Origin: Eggerthellales bacterium
GTDB lineage: Bacteria > Actinomycetota > Coriobacteriia > Coriobacteriales > Eggerthellaceae
Length of the DNA: 40,681 nucleotides
NCBI GenBank assembly: GCA_029225085.1
Contig: JAQXVU010000061.1
Coordinates: forward strand, 1-40,681
Direction: 5' to 3'
The notes below the pieces were generated by a model. It saw nothing but the letters and a program-made list of their open reading frames with translations, made no database searches and was not told where the DNA came from. Below are positions 8,945-16,713 of the stretch, one piece after another. Position numbers and translations under genes: made by a program. Position 1 is the stretch's first letter; every line of letters begins with the position of its first letter.

Positions 8945-9062
8945 GCGCCCTGGTCGGTTGGCCAGGGCGCTTGTTGTTTTTGGGAGTGGATGCGATGCGG
9001 CGACATCCGGTGGATGTCGCCGCGGTTTATTTGAATGATGGTGAGGCGCCCTACGGGGCGGG
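8945..9062. repeat. Cluster of three further hairpins
   Basis: Hairpin GCGCCCTGG/CCAGGGCGC spans 8945-8970 and is followed by TTGTTGTTTTT, a second terminator. A 12-bp perfect stem GCGGCGACATCC/GGATGTCGCCGC spans 8997-9023. An imperfect GGCGCCC-TACG-GGGCG copy lies at 9045-9060. Together with 8911 this makes four stacked hairpins within 150 bp. Confidence 0.75.
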
Positions 9063-9161
9063 CGACGCTTTCTTCCAATTCGGTTGGCAACTGAAGAACT
9101 CGATTACATTGGGGGATACAGTTTTTCTATCAGGCATTTTCCGAGATGGAAGGGGGATGAC

Positions 9162-9995
9162 ATGGAGAACTGCATGAATCCGACAACTTTGAAGCGTATG
9201 GCGATTGGGCTGGCTCTTGCCCTCGTTGCCTCTCTTTGCGTCCTGATGGCTGCGCCTCAGGCGTTCGCGGCGACCAAGACCATGAAGATTGGCGACAACA
9301 TATTTATGGATGATTGCGAGGCGAGGTCGAACAATCCAAGCGTCGTTCGTTGCATTTTGGGTGATAACGGAGTGACGATTTTGGCCGTTGGCTTTGGTAA
9401 GGCAACTGTTACCGTAGATGACTGGGGTTATATTGATGATGATGGTGATGAAGTCATAAATAGGAAGACCTACAAGATCACGGTTAAGGGTGGTAACTAT
9501 CCCAAGAGAATGTGCGATGGGCTGTATGACGGCACGAAGTACAGCATGAGGAATCTTGTGCGGTCTATGGTCATCGAATCGGAAGATGACGAGGAAGAAT
9601 TTTGCTGGTCAGATGCAGATTTCACGGCATACATGAGTAAACATGGCGGCAAGTTTTTGAAGGGCAAGGGCTATACCGTCAGCGGTAAGGGAAAGTACAT
9701 CACCTTCACTAAAACTGGCAAAGTCACGGTGAAGTACCGGTATAAGGGCAAGACCTATAAGATGCATTTTAAATCGGTGCATTCGAAGTCCTCGACGGTA
9801 AGCAAGCTCTCTAAGGGTGTTAAGAGTGAGGCGCTTCAGCCTTGGTCGTTCTACATGACGAAGGCGTCGGTTGTAGACAAAGACTGTGGGGCCAAGATAA
9901 AGATGAGGTTCTCGGTGGTTAACGCCTACGGCCAGCGAGTTGCGTGTACGGCATATGGTTGGTATCAGTACGGATACTTTAATTACGAATGGTAA
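9162..9995 (+). CDS. Secreted protein of unknown function
   Basis: A 277-residue protein starting at an ATG with AAGGGGGA upstream (9149-9156). Residues about 10-37 form a clear Sec signal peptide: a basic start (LKRM), a hydrophobic core (AIGLALALVASLCVLM) and an AFA/AT cleavage site. The mature part has four to five cysteines, many lysines and aromatic residues, and beta-strand-like stretches such as GVTILAVGFGKATVTV and GKVTVKYRYKGKTYKM. The latter recalls bacterial Ig-like or choice-of-anchor modules, but I cannot assign a family. No LPXTG motif or membrane tail is present, so it is probably released or held non-covalently. AT content is somewhat higher than in neighbouring enzymes, which may indicate accessory status. 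Confidence 0.8.
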   Translation: MENCMNPTTLKRMAIGLALALVASLCVLMAAPQAFAATKTMKIGDNIFMDDCEARSNNPSVVRCILGDNGVTILAVGFGKATVTVDDWGYIDDDGDEVINRKTYKITVKGGNYPKRMCDGLYDGTKYSMRNLVRSMVIESEDDEEEFCWSDADFTAYMSKHGGKFLKGKGYTVSGKGKYITFTKTGKVTVKYRYKGKTYKMHFKSVHSKSSTVSKLSKGVKSEALQPWSFYMTKASVVDKDCGAKIKMRFSVVNAYGQRVACTAYGWYQYGYFNYEW

Positions 9996-10030
9996 ATAGC
10001 TTCTGAGTTATCTGGAAGATCGTCTGGAAT

Positions 10031-10138
10031 CGGCGCCCTGCGGGGCGCCGGTTTTCATATGTAGGATGGTGCGGCGCCCTTCGGGGCGCCGCATTTTTAG
10101 ACCAGTATTATGGCTGCGCTGCATCGCAGCGCCTTTTT
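10031..10138 (+). terminator. Three stacked terminator hairpins
   Basis: CGGCGCCC-TGCG-GGGCGCCG with GTTTTC spans 10031-10055. TGCGGCGCCC-TTCG-GGGCGCCGCA with TTTTT spans 10070-10098. GCGCTGC-ATC-GCAGCGC with CTTTTT spans 10116-10138. The first two are close copies of the hairpin at 8911. Confidence 0.85.
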
Positions 10139-10598
10139 GACCATTGGTGCACGTTAATGGAGGTCAAATACGGAAAGGGTGTCTCAGTGCAGAACTTTGG
10201 GACGGAAATTCTGTGTTGGAGGCGGTATGTTTCGAAGTGGGAACTCCTGAAAGATGGTTAGCGATGGCATTCTGTGGTGAATAAACGATATTGAATCTCG
10301 TTAGAGTGTGCTGTCTTCGAGACACTCCGACGCGAGCTGCCTGTCAGTTTCGGTATCGCGTTCGAGTTCTTCTGCACTGAGGCGGCGATTGTGTTTTCGA
10401 GCCTGATTTTTTTGCAAATAGTTCTGCACTGAGGGCTCGTTTCTGCACGAAGGGCTCTAACCCCTTTGCTTTGGGCCATTTGCGGGGTCGTTTCGGCGCA
10501 GGGATCTTTGCTCCCTATTCCATATCTGGAGCGAAGCCCTCTTCCACATCTCACGCGCTGCCCTCTTCCACACCTTGCCTGCAGATTTCTTCCGCTTC
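10139..10598. other. Gene-free stretch with inverted and direct repeats
   Basis: No convincing gene. CTCAGTGCAGAACT (10183-10196) is the exact inverse of AGTTCTGCACTGAG (10420-10433), and a variant, GTTCTTCTGCACTGA, is at 10366. CCCTCTTCCACA occurs twice with 23-bp spacing (about 10538 and 10561). The inverted pair could bracket a mobile or structured element, but there is no transposase remnant. Confidence 0.5.
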
Positions 10599-12551
10599 TT
10601 ACTCTTTGCTGAGCTCCTTGCGCAGGTACAGACCAGCATCGGCAAAGCCGCGGTCGCGGTAGTATTGTCGGGTTCCGATAGCGCTGATGACGTTGATGCT
10701 GGTGTAGCCCGCCTCGGTTGCAATCTGGCAAGCGCGGGCGATGAGCTTCTTGCCAAGGCCAGCGTGCTGGGCGCTGGTGCCTTCCTTGCTGATGGCGGCC
10801 ACCTTGCCGTATACGTGCACCTCGCGGATCATGGCCTGACCAGGCGAAACGGGGAGACCTTCGTAGGCGCGGAACGCTTCGGTTTTCGGCAGGGAGAGTC
10901 GCAGGAAGCCAGCGATCTTTCCTTCGGGGGTGACCCACTGCAGGAAGACCTCGTTGGTGAGGGTGGTTTCATAGGGGAGCTCCTGCAGCTGCAGCTCGTC
11001 GATGCTCACCTGGTCCCCAGCGATTTCCCGGTGGCGAATCTCCTGCACGGTGGCATCGCGTTTGGCGGTGTCGGCGTCCACCATTTGGCGCAAGTTGGTC
11101 TTCTTGTTTCCGGCGATGATGTCCGGCGCGCTGAAATCCCTGATCATGCGCGAGATTCGGGTGTAGGCGGGAGTTGCCAGGACGCATTCGGTCAGCACTT
11201 CGCGCAGGGTCTCTTCGGAATAAGGCTGCCAAGCGCCCTGGTGGTACAGAGGCTCTAGAGCGGTTCCTTCCAAAAGGACGCAGGGGTACAGCTTAATCTC
11301 GTCGGGCAGAAAACGCTGGTCGGTGACGAAGAGCCGATAGTCCTGCACGTCCGCCTCAGGGGAGGACCCGTACAGGTTCGCCATGAAATGGGTGTGGCTC
11401 TTAAAGCCGAACAGGCGCAGCAGCTCGAAGGCTTGGGCGATCTGGGCTTCGCTGGTGTGGCGGTTGTTCGCGGCGAGGACCTCGGGGCGCGTACTCTGAA
11501 TGCCGATCTGCACCTTGGTGCATCCCAGACGTCGAATGGTGCGCAGGCTTTGTACGGTGACGTTGTCGGGTCGGGTCTCGATGACCATGCCCACACAGCG
11601 ATGAGCTGCGGTTTCGTTTATGCGCTGTTGTTCCTCGAGCTCGTCCCAGGTGGCGGTTTGCCAGCGGGCGGCCTTGCCGAGAGGGGAGTCGGGGCCGTAC
11701 AGGAGTCCGAAACCCTGGTTGTAGGTGAGCTCGCCGGCGTTCACGCGGGTTTGCAGCTCGCCAGATGCCTGGGCCAGCGCGTCGTCTTTCCAGGTGAAGT
11801 CCTGGGATTCGTAGAGTTCGCGCAGTCGCGCCTCTTCCGCTTCAGCTTTGTTATGGAAGGTGCCACTGGTGCTTTGGTTGACGACGTTAGCGCTTGTCGT
11901 GGCGGGTGCGGTGTCGTCAGCGTTTGGCGTGGAGGACCCGTTGGCGTCAGCGCCCGTTTCGGCGGGCATCGCCTCATTCCAAGAAACTCCCGCATCGTTC
12001 AGTGCGGTGAAGAGCCTGCTTGCGAACCAAATCTGGTAGGTCTCGGGGTAGTCGCTGAAGGTGCCGCCGAGGATGATGAGCTCTACTTTGTCGGTGACGT
12101 GCCCCATCTGGTTCAGGGTCCGCAGCCTGGCGGTGACCTGCAAATAGGGGTCGAAGTAGTTGCGCTCGGCACGCTGGCAGGCGGGCTCGTCGTGCATGTA
12201 GCTCTTGGGCATGCGCAGATCGTTGGGGCAGTACAGGCAGTTGCTGCTGCAGGGCCATGGCTTGGTGATGACGGTGATGGTGGCCACGCCGCTTGCGGTG
12301 CGACGGGGCTTCAGGCGCAGGGCGGTGACCAGCTGCGATTCTTCCTGAGGAGTGAGGCTCCAGCTTTCCCAGAGCTCGGGGTTGCTGCTCTTGGTGCGCA
12401 GAAAGAAGGGCATGAGCTGCTTCTTTGCGAATGCTCGGGTGCTGCTGGCTGCCTGCTTGTTGTGCTTGCGCAGGATGCCATCGATGGCTTTGCTGCTGAG
12501 GCTCCCGTTAGCTCGCAGGTGCTCGATGATTTCACGCATGATTTCTTCCAT
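10599..12551 (-). CDS. Elp3-type radical SAM/GNAT tRNA uridine-34 modifying enzyme
   Basis: A 650-residue Elp3 homologue. The radical SAM cluster is C101, C105 and C108 in KPWPCSSNCLYCPND, followed by the Elp3 features SYMHDEPACQRAERNYFDPY and IILGGTFSDYPETYQ. The C-terminal GNAT/KAT domain carries EVHVYGKVAA and the acetyl-CoA loop QHAGLGKKLI near residue 595. Elp3 uses acetyl-CoA and a 5'-deoxyadenosyl radical to build 5-carboxymethyluridine at tRNA wobble U34. Residues about 195-235 form a Ser/Thr/Ala/Asp-rich insertion, before a charged segment typical of bacterial and archaeal Elp3. The ATG lies 6 nt from a perfect TATAAT with no ribosome site, suggesting a leaderless message. It is divergent from a Trm9-like methyltransferase. 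Confidence 0.92.
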   Translation of the reverse strand: MEEIMREIIEHLRANGSLSSKAIDGILRKHNKQAASSTRAFAKKQLMPFFLRTKSSNPELWESWSLTPQEESQLVTALRLKPRRTASGVATITVITKPWPCSSNCLYCPNDLRMPKSYMHDEPACQRAERNYFDPYLQVTARLRTLNQMGHVTDKVELIILGGTFSDYPETYQIWFASRLFTALNDAGVSWNEAMPAETGADANGSSTPNADDTAPATTSANVVNQSTSGTFHNKAEAEEARLRELYESQDFTWKDDALAQASGELQTRVNAGELTYNQGFGLLYGPDSPLGKAARWQTATWDELEEQQRINETAAHRCVGMVIETRPDNVTVQSLRTIRRLGCTKVQIGIQSTRPEVLAANNRHTSEAQIAQAFELLRLFGFKSHTHFMANLYGSSPEADVQDYRLFVTDQRFLPDEIKLYPCVLLEGTALEPLYHQGAWQPYSEETLREVLTECVLATPAYTRISRMIRDFSAPDIIAGNKKTNLRQMVDADTAKRDATVQEIRHREIAGDQVSIDELQLQELPYETTLTNEVFLQWVTPEGKIAGFLRLSLPKTEAFRAYEGLPVSPGQAMIREVHVYGKVAAISKEGTSAQHAGLGKKLIARACQIATEAGYTSINVISAIGTRQYYRDRGFADAGLYLRKELSKE

Positions 12552-12557
12552 GCAGAC

Positions 12558-12563
12558 ATTATA
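12558..12563 (-). promoter_or_regulatory. -10 element of elp3, leaderless arrangement
   Basis: Read on the minus strand, TATAAT is followed by GTCTGC and then the ATG of the Elp3 gene. Transcription would start at or one base from the start codon, and there is no AGGAGG-like sequence. No convincing -35 is visible. Confidence 0.6.
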
Positions 12564-12592
12564 GGGGTTGGGGCGGGCATCGGCCTTGCGGC

Positions 12593-12645
12593 GGCTGTCC
12601 CGGGCGTCGGGTTTGCACTGGCTGTCCCGGGCGTCGGCTTTGTGC
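12593..12645. repeat. Two-copy 27-bp direct repeat between elp3 and the methyltransferase
   Basis: GGCTGTCCCGGGCGTCGG occurs at 12593 and 12620 within the 190-bp divergent region. It may separate or co-regulate the two promoters. Confidence 0.6.
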
Positions 12646-12728
12646 TAGCTGGGGTGGCTTTGGCCTCGAATGCTGATTCGTGTCTGGCTCGTGCTAGCTG
12701 CCCTAGCCTTACCCTAGCCTAGCTGGGG

Positions 12729-12734
12729 TAGAAT
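12729..12734 (+). promoter_or_regulatory. -10 element of the Trm9-like gene, leaderless arrangement
   Basis: TAGAAT ends seven bases before the ATG at 12742, which places the transcription start on the start codon. It sits in the loop of a small GGGG/CCCC hairpin. No Shine-Dalgarno sequence is visible, unlike nearly all other genes here. Confidence 0.5.
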
Positions 12735-12741
12735 ATCCCCC

Positions 12742-13731
12742 ATGAATATCGAGACCGCACATATGCTCTGCGCGCTTAACAACGACTTCTACCAGCGCAA
12801 CGCCGCGTCCTTCGCCCGGACCCGCAACAATTCCTGGCGTGGATGGGAACTGTGCCTTGAGTCTGTGCTGTTTGCGCCGACCCGCGTGCTCGATGTAGCC
12901 TGCGGGACCATGCGTTTTCGCGAGTGGCTGAGCAATCGCCCTGGTCAGGGGTCGTTTGAGTACTATGGCATCGATTCTTGTCCTGCGCTGTTGCCAGAAG
13001 ATGTGAAAGGCGCCGCCGGTTCTGAGGATGGTGGCGCTGGCGCCGAAACTGTCAGTTCCGTTCACTTCCAGCAACTGGACGTGTTGGGGGCTTTGCTTGC
13101 AAGCGAATCTTGCGGCGCCGAAGGTGTTTCTGGCGCGGGTGCACTTAAGGGTCTCATCCAGGCACCCCTCTGCGACCTGGTGGTTTCCTTTGGGTTCATG
13201 CATCACATTCCCGGTGCTGCTTGCAGGCGGGAGTTCTTGCGCCTGCTCCTGAAGAAGACGCAGCCAGGCGGTTACGTTGCTCTTTCTTTCTGGCAATTCA
13301 TGAACAGCGAACAGCTTGCTGAGCGAGCGCGGCAGACTACGGAAGAGGGGTTGCGGCGTCTTTCGGCTGGGGAGCTTGTTCGAGGCCTTGATTGGGACCT
13401 TGATCGGAACTTTGGTCAGAATTCGGACTCGGATCTGGACAAAGACTCAGACTCAGGCCCAGGCCCAGACTCAGGCCCAGGCCCAGACTCGGACTCAGAC
13501 TCAGACTCAGACTCAGACTCAGACCTAGACCTAGATTCCAACGATTATCTGCTGGGCTGGGACGGCAAGACCGACACCCTACGTTATTGCCATCACTTCG
13601 CGCCTGAGGAGATAGATGAGCTGGCGGAATCCGTGCGGGATCTTGCAACGGTGCAGGCTCGTTTCTCTTGCGATGGGCGTACCGGCAACCTGAACGGCTA
13701 CTTGGTGCTGCAGAGGCGTGCAGCGCATTGA
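12742..13731 (+). CDS. Trm9/ABH8-like SAM methyltransferase, candidate tRNA cm5U34 methyltransferase
   Basis: A 329-residue class I methyltransferase. It begins with FYQRNAASFARTRNNSWRGW (16-35), the F..TR...W element that opens Trm9 proteins. Motif I is VLDVACG (49-55), and motif IV is DLVVSFGFMHHIP (145-157) with the HH of the Trm9 group. QPGGYVALSFWQF follows at 174-186. After a variable Asp/Ser linker (about 229-266), the C-terminal block LRYCHHFAPEEIDEL (280-294) parallels the RYYHLY...EL block that ends Trm9. Trm9 methylates cm5U34 of tRNA to mcm5U34, downstream of Elp3, which is encoded divergently here. The linker is coded by a GACTCA hexanucleotide array, and yeast Trm9 is also variable at this point. 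A generic Methyltransf_11 enzyme with another substrate is the alternative. No Trm112-like partner is in the window. Confidence 0.75.
   Translation: MNIETAHMLCALNNDFYQRNAASFARTRNNSWRGWELCLESVLFAPTRVLDVACGTMRFREWLSNRPGQGSFEYYGIDSCPALLPEDVKGAAGSEDGGAGAETVSSVHFQQLDVLGALLASESCGAEGVSGAGALKGLIQAPLCDLVVSFGFMHHIPGAACRREFLRLLLKKTQPGGYVALSFWQFMNSEQLAERARQTTEEGLRRLSAGELVRGLDWDLDRNFGQNSDSDLDKDSDSGPGPDSGPGPDSDSDSDSDSDSDLDLDSNDYLLGWDGKTDTLRYCHHFAPEEIDELAESVRDLATVQARFSCDGRTGNLNGYLVLQRRAAH
13444..13537 (+). repeat. GACTCA/GGCCCA hexanucleotide array inside the methyltransferase gene
   Basis: Tandem six-base units code for alternating Asp-Ser and Gly-Pro dipeptides, ending in GACCTA units (Asp-Leu). Copy changes keep the frame, so the effect is on linker length, not on expression. 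Confidence 0.9.
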
Positions 13732-13787
13732 GCCTAGGCCGTTAAGCATTCCGCGATGTGGGACATTGTGAGCGGCGTTCGTTGATG

Positions 13788-13883
13788 GAAGATGGGACGA
13801 GTCGAGCCTAGGAAGATGGGACGAGTCGAGCCTAGGAAGATGGGACGAGTCGAGCCTAGGAAGATGGGACGAGTCGAGCCTAA
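13788..13883 (+). repeat. 24-bp tandem repeat, four copies
   Basis: The unit is GAAGATGGGACGAGTCGAGC followed by CTAG. Three copies are perfect and the fourth differs in the last base. GAGCCTAGG also occurs across the stop codon of the upstream methyltransferase gene (13729-13738). Confidence 0.95.
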
Positions 13884-14190
13884 GTGGCGAGTTTTTCACT
13901 ATATGCGCGGTTGGGATGATTGAAATGGGAGGCCTGTGGCGAGTTTGCCATTAAATGCGCAATCGGAATCCGTCAAAGACCTTCGCTTTACACATATCTT
14001 TAGATATGTGTATCAGGCCGTATTAAGATAATCCACATTATTAAAAGAAATGGGTATTAGTTTGGTGACACCCTGTCCAGGATTATGATCAGAGCGTCAT
14101 ATATTGAGATTCTCGCCATTAGAGCCCGGTTTCCCTCATTAATCCTGTCATATGTTGGGATTCCGGCCAATCTGGTGGCATATGTTGAAG
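13884..14190. repeat. Degenerate intergenic repeat family, first cluster
   Basis: GTGGCGAGTTT followed by CA.TA.ATGCGC occurs at 13884 and 13936. Three related motifs of the form CATATxTTG-GATTC-GCCA begin near 14096, 14148 and 14178. ACACATATC/GATATGTGT (about 13991-14012) forms a perfect hairpin. The same motif family recurs at 17715-18044. No gene is seen. Confidence 0.6.
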
Positions 14191-14325
14191 TTCTAGCCAT
14201 CGGGAGAGCTGCCTGCGATGCGTGCCGGGTTTCTAGCCGTCGGGAGAGCCGCCTGCGATGCGTGCCGGGTCTCTAGCCGTCGGGAGAGCCGCCTGCGATG
14301 CGTGTCGGGTTTCTAGCCATCGAGA
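14191..14325 (+). repeat. 40-bp tandem repeat, three copies plus a partial
   Basis: Copies start at 14191, 14231, 14271 and 14311 (partial). The unit opens with TTCTAGCCGTCGGGAGAGCC and continues with GCCTGCGATGCGTGCCGGGT. The region 14326-14553 to the next gene shows no ORF and must contain the degV promoter. Confidence 0.93.
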
Positions 14326-14553
14326 AGCTATCTCTGGGACGCATCGATGAAAAACGGTATCCAGACACCTGTAGCGTGATTGCATGAGTGGGGTGTTGAG
14401 GCGTCTTCCAGAGCTGTATCCGTGGTAACATGAGTCAACTTTGGCATATTTGTAACTTTGACTGCATTTGCGACTCTTGTCGTATCCGAACCCCTGTCGC
14501 GTGTGCAGCCCCACCGATCTTGTCTTGTCCACTGGCAAAAGGAGCTGATTTAC

Positions 14554-15477
14554 ATGGCCCCCAAGTGCAATCTCATCATCGATTCTTGCTGCGACCTTCC
14601 CCTCGACATGGTGCAGGTGGAAGGCGTCGACCTGCTGAACTACAACTACATCCTCGACGACGTCACCTATCCTGACGACTTCTTCCAGACCACCACTCCC
14701 AAGGAGTTCTACGACAACATGCGCGCAGGCGCTTCGCCAACCACCTCTCAGGTGACCATGGGCGACCTTACCGCGGCTTTCACCAGGGCTTGCGAGTCCG
14801 GCGTGCCAACCGTGTATCTGTCTATGAGCAGCGGCATCTCGAATAACTTCGAAACGGCCCATCTCCTTGCTGACCAGGTGAAAGCCGATTTCCCTGGCGC
14901 CGAGCTGTACGTGGTAGATACCCAACTGGGCTGCACCCCTGAGGGCCTGCTGGTTTTGGAAGCTATCCGTCAGCGTTCGCTGGGCCTCACCGCTTCCGAG
15001 ATGGTGCGTTGGGCTGAGGAGGCGCGTTACTTCGTGAACACCATGTTCATGGTGGACGATCTGGACGCCCTGCATCGTGGTGGTCGACTGCCTAAATCTG
15101 TGGCGGTGGCCGGTACGGCGCTGAACGTGAAGCCTCTGCTGAACTTCGATGTGAACGGAAGCTTGGGCATGGTCAGCGTGGCCCGTGGTCGCAAGAAGGG
15201 TCTGAAGCAGATCGCTGCATTCTTCGAGGAGAAGCGCGACGCACAGGGCAGCAACGTGGTGCTCATCGGCAACGCGGATTGCCGCAAGGACGCAGACAAG
15301 CTTGCTGACGAGATCGCCAAGGTAGACCCCGCCGCTATGGTCATTGTCCACGACATTGGCATGACCATCGGTTCTCACGTGGGTGCTGACATGGTGTCCT
15401 GCTCCTTCTGGGGCGCCGATCGCCGTGAGAGCCTGTCCTTGGCTGATCGCATTGCTCGCAAGGTAAAGGGCGAGTAA
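14554..15477 (+). CDS. DegV family fatty-acid-binding protein
   Basis: A 307-residue DegV/FakB-type protein. Family marks are IIDSCCDLP near the N terminus (usual form DS.sDLp), TTSQVTMGDLTAAF, the lipid-site stretch TVYLSMSSGISNNFETA, VVDTQLGCTPEGLLV, and the tail VHDIGMTIGSHVGADM (usual form iGp.iGsHvGpG). DegV proteins bind a fatty acid in a buried pocket, and FakB members present it to the FakA kinase for acyl-phosphate formation; no fakA is in the window. The ATG at 14554 has AAAAGGAG upstream; an in-frame start at 14458 would add an unconserved arm. It is flanked by repeat DNA upstream and a terminator downstream, so it is probably monocistronic. Confidence 0.9.
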   Translation: MAPKCNLIIDSCCDLPLDMVQVEGVDLLNYNYILDDVTYPDDFFQTTTPKEFYDNMRAGASPTTSQVTMGDLTAAFTRACESGVPTVYLSMSSGISNNFETAHLLADQVKADFPGAELYVVDTQLGCTPEGLLVLEAIRQRSLGLTASEMVRWAEEARYFVNTMFMVDDLDALHRGGRLPKSVAVAGTALNVKPLLNFDVNGSLGMVSVARGRKKGLKQIAAFFEEKRDAQGSNVVLIGNADCRKDADKLADEIAKVDPAAMVIVHDIGMTIGSHVGADMVSCSFWGADRRESLSLADRIARKVKGE

Positions 15478-15506
15478 GCTGAAACAATCTGTTCAGTAAG
15501 TTTTCG

Positions 15507-15540
15507 TGCGGCTGCGCAGTGCGTGGCCGCATTTGTTTTT
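15507..15540 (+). terminator. Terminator after degV
   Basis: The stem TGCGGC/GCCGCA (15507-15512 and 15526-15531) has a structured loop and is followed by TTTGTTTTT. It ends 12 bp before the tcdA start. Confidence 0.7.
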
Positions 15541-15552
15541 AAGGATTCGCCT

Positions 15553-16383
15553 ATGGAAATGAGTCGACCAACTGAGCCCGCAGATCGGCAACCCGTCGAG
15601 CCCGCAGCCCAGCAACCCGCCGAACCCACGGCCCAGCAGCTCGTTGAGCCCACGGCCCAGCAACCCGCTGAGACTAACCAGTTCGCTCGCACCGAGCTCC
15701 TGCTGGGAGCCGATGCTGTCGCGCGCCTGAAGAACGCACGCGTTGCCGTGTTCGGCGTGGGCGGCGTGGGAGGCTACGTGGTAGAGGCCCTGGCTCGCAC
15801 TGGCGTGGGCGCGCTCGATGTCATCGACAACGACACGGTTTCCCTGACGAACCTTAACCGCCAGATCATCGCCACGTACGAGACGCTGGGCAAAAGCAAG
15901 GTGCAGGTGGCGGCTGAGCGCATCGCTTCAATAAATCCCGCTTGCAAGGTGACTGCTCACGAGTGCTTTTACCTGCCAGAGACGCGGGAGCGGTTCGTAT
16001 TTTCCGACTACGATTACGTGGTGGACGCGGTAGACACGGTGGCCGCGAAGCTCAGTCTCGTCGAGGCGTGTCGCGACGCTGGCGTACCCTGCATCAGTAG
16101 CATGGGTGCGGGCAACAAGCTCGACCCGACGGCGTTTCAGGTGGCGGACATCTACGAGACCTCCGTGTGCCCGCTGGCCAAGGTTATGCGACGCGAGTGC
16201 AAGAAGCGCGGCATCGACCATCTGAAGGTGGTTTACTCCCAGGAGCCTCCCCTGAAGCCTGCTCATGTGGAAGGGGGAGAGGTGAAAGCCACCGGCCGGG
16301 GTGTTCCCGGGTCCGTAGCCTTTGTTCCTTCCGTGGTGGGCCTCATCATCGCTTCGGAAGTGGTGAAGGATCTGATTAAGTAA
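15553..16383 (+). CDS. tcdA: tRNA threonylcarbamoyladenosine dehydratase (ThiF/E1-like)
   Basis: A 276-residue E1-like enzyme that uses ATP to cyclise t6A37 of tRNA to ct6A. The nucleotide-binding glycine loop is VFGVGGVGGYV at 67-77, followed by DVIDNDTVSLTNLNRQI (89-105), the Asp/Arg/Gln signature of ThiF-type adenylation domains. CISSMGAGNKLDPT and YSQEPP are typical of the TcdA/CsdL branch. The first 42 residues are a proline/glutamine arm with AQQPAEPT-type repeats, absent from the usual family N terminus, which begins at the FARTELLLGADAV segment. I chose the ATG at 15553 because AAGGA lies nine bases upstream; a downstream start would need a non-ATG codon. Confidence 0.9.
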   Translation: MEMSRPTEPADRQPVEPAAQQPAEPTAQQLVEPTAQQPAETNQFARTELLLGADAVARLKNARVAVFGVGGVGGYVVEALARTGVGALDVIDNDTVSLTNLNRQIIATYETLGKSKVQVAAERIASINPACKVTAHECFYLPETRERFVFSDYDYVVDAVDTVAAKLSLVEACRDAGVPCISSMGAGNKLDPTAFQVADIYETSVCPLAKVMRRECKKRGIDHLKVVYSQEPPLKPAHVEGGEVKATGRGVPGSVAFVPSVVGLIIASEVVKDLIK

Positions 16384-16713
16384 GCGTTGGAAGCAAATTG
16401 GATTTCGGCATGGAAGGCGACAGGCGAGAGCCAGTCGCCTTCCACATATTTGCGGGCGAGAGCCAGTCGCCTTCCACATATTTGCGGGCGAGAGCCGGTC
16501 CCTTCCACATATTTGCGGGCGAGAGCCGGTCCCTTCCACATGTTCAGTAGGCGAGAGCCAGTCGCCTTCCACATATTTTGAGAGCGATGCGTTGGCCGAA
16601 AAGGCGTTTAGCGAATGTGGCGCCCGCTGGTAGAAAAGGCTGTGATTTGCCGCATTTTGGCGGGGCTCCTTCGTCATAATTTCGCTTGAAAGACATTGAC
16701 GTTAGGAGCACCT
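16384..16713. other. Intergenic region with thrH leader
   Basis: Apart from the 32-bp array at 16424-16578, a small hairpin CCGC-ATTTTG-GCGG lies at about 16651-16664. The thrH ribosome site TTAGGAG is at 16702-16708. A -10-like CATAAT is at 16675 without a clear -35. No gene is seen. Confidence 0.4.
16424..16578 (+). repeat. 32-bp tandem repeat, five copies
   Basis: Copies start at 16424, 16456, 16488, 16519 and 16551. The core is GCGAGAGCCAGTCGCCTTCC followed by ACATATTTGCGG, with CAGTCGCC or CGGTCCC variants. AAGGCGAC just before the array pairs with GTCGCCTT in unit one. Units are directly abutting without spacers, so this is not a CRISPR array. Each unit contains CTTCCACAT. Confidence 0.95.

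Noticed and set aside
13444-13537. Simple-sequence repeat as a phase-variation switch
   Set aside because: The unit is six bases, so gain or loss keeps the frame. It can change linker length but not switch expression.
16424-16578. Possible CRISPR array (regular 32-bp repeats)
   Set aside because: Units abut directly with no unique spacers, and no cas genes are in the window. It is a plain tandem repeat.
15928-16677. 249-residue minus-strand ORF with YVEG/MWKATGSR repeats
   Set aside because: It is made from the 32-bp array plus the antisense of tcdA; no ribosome site or family support.
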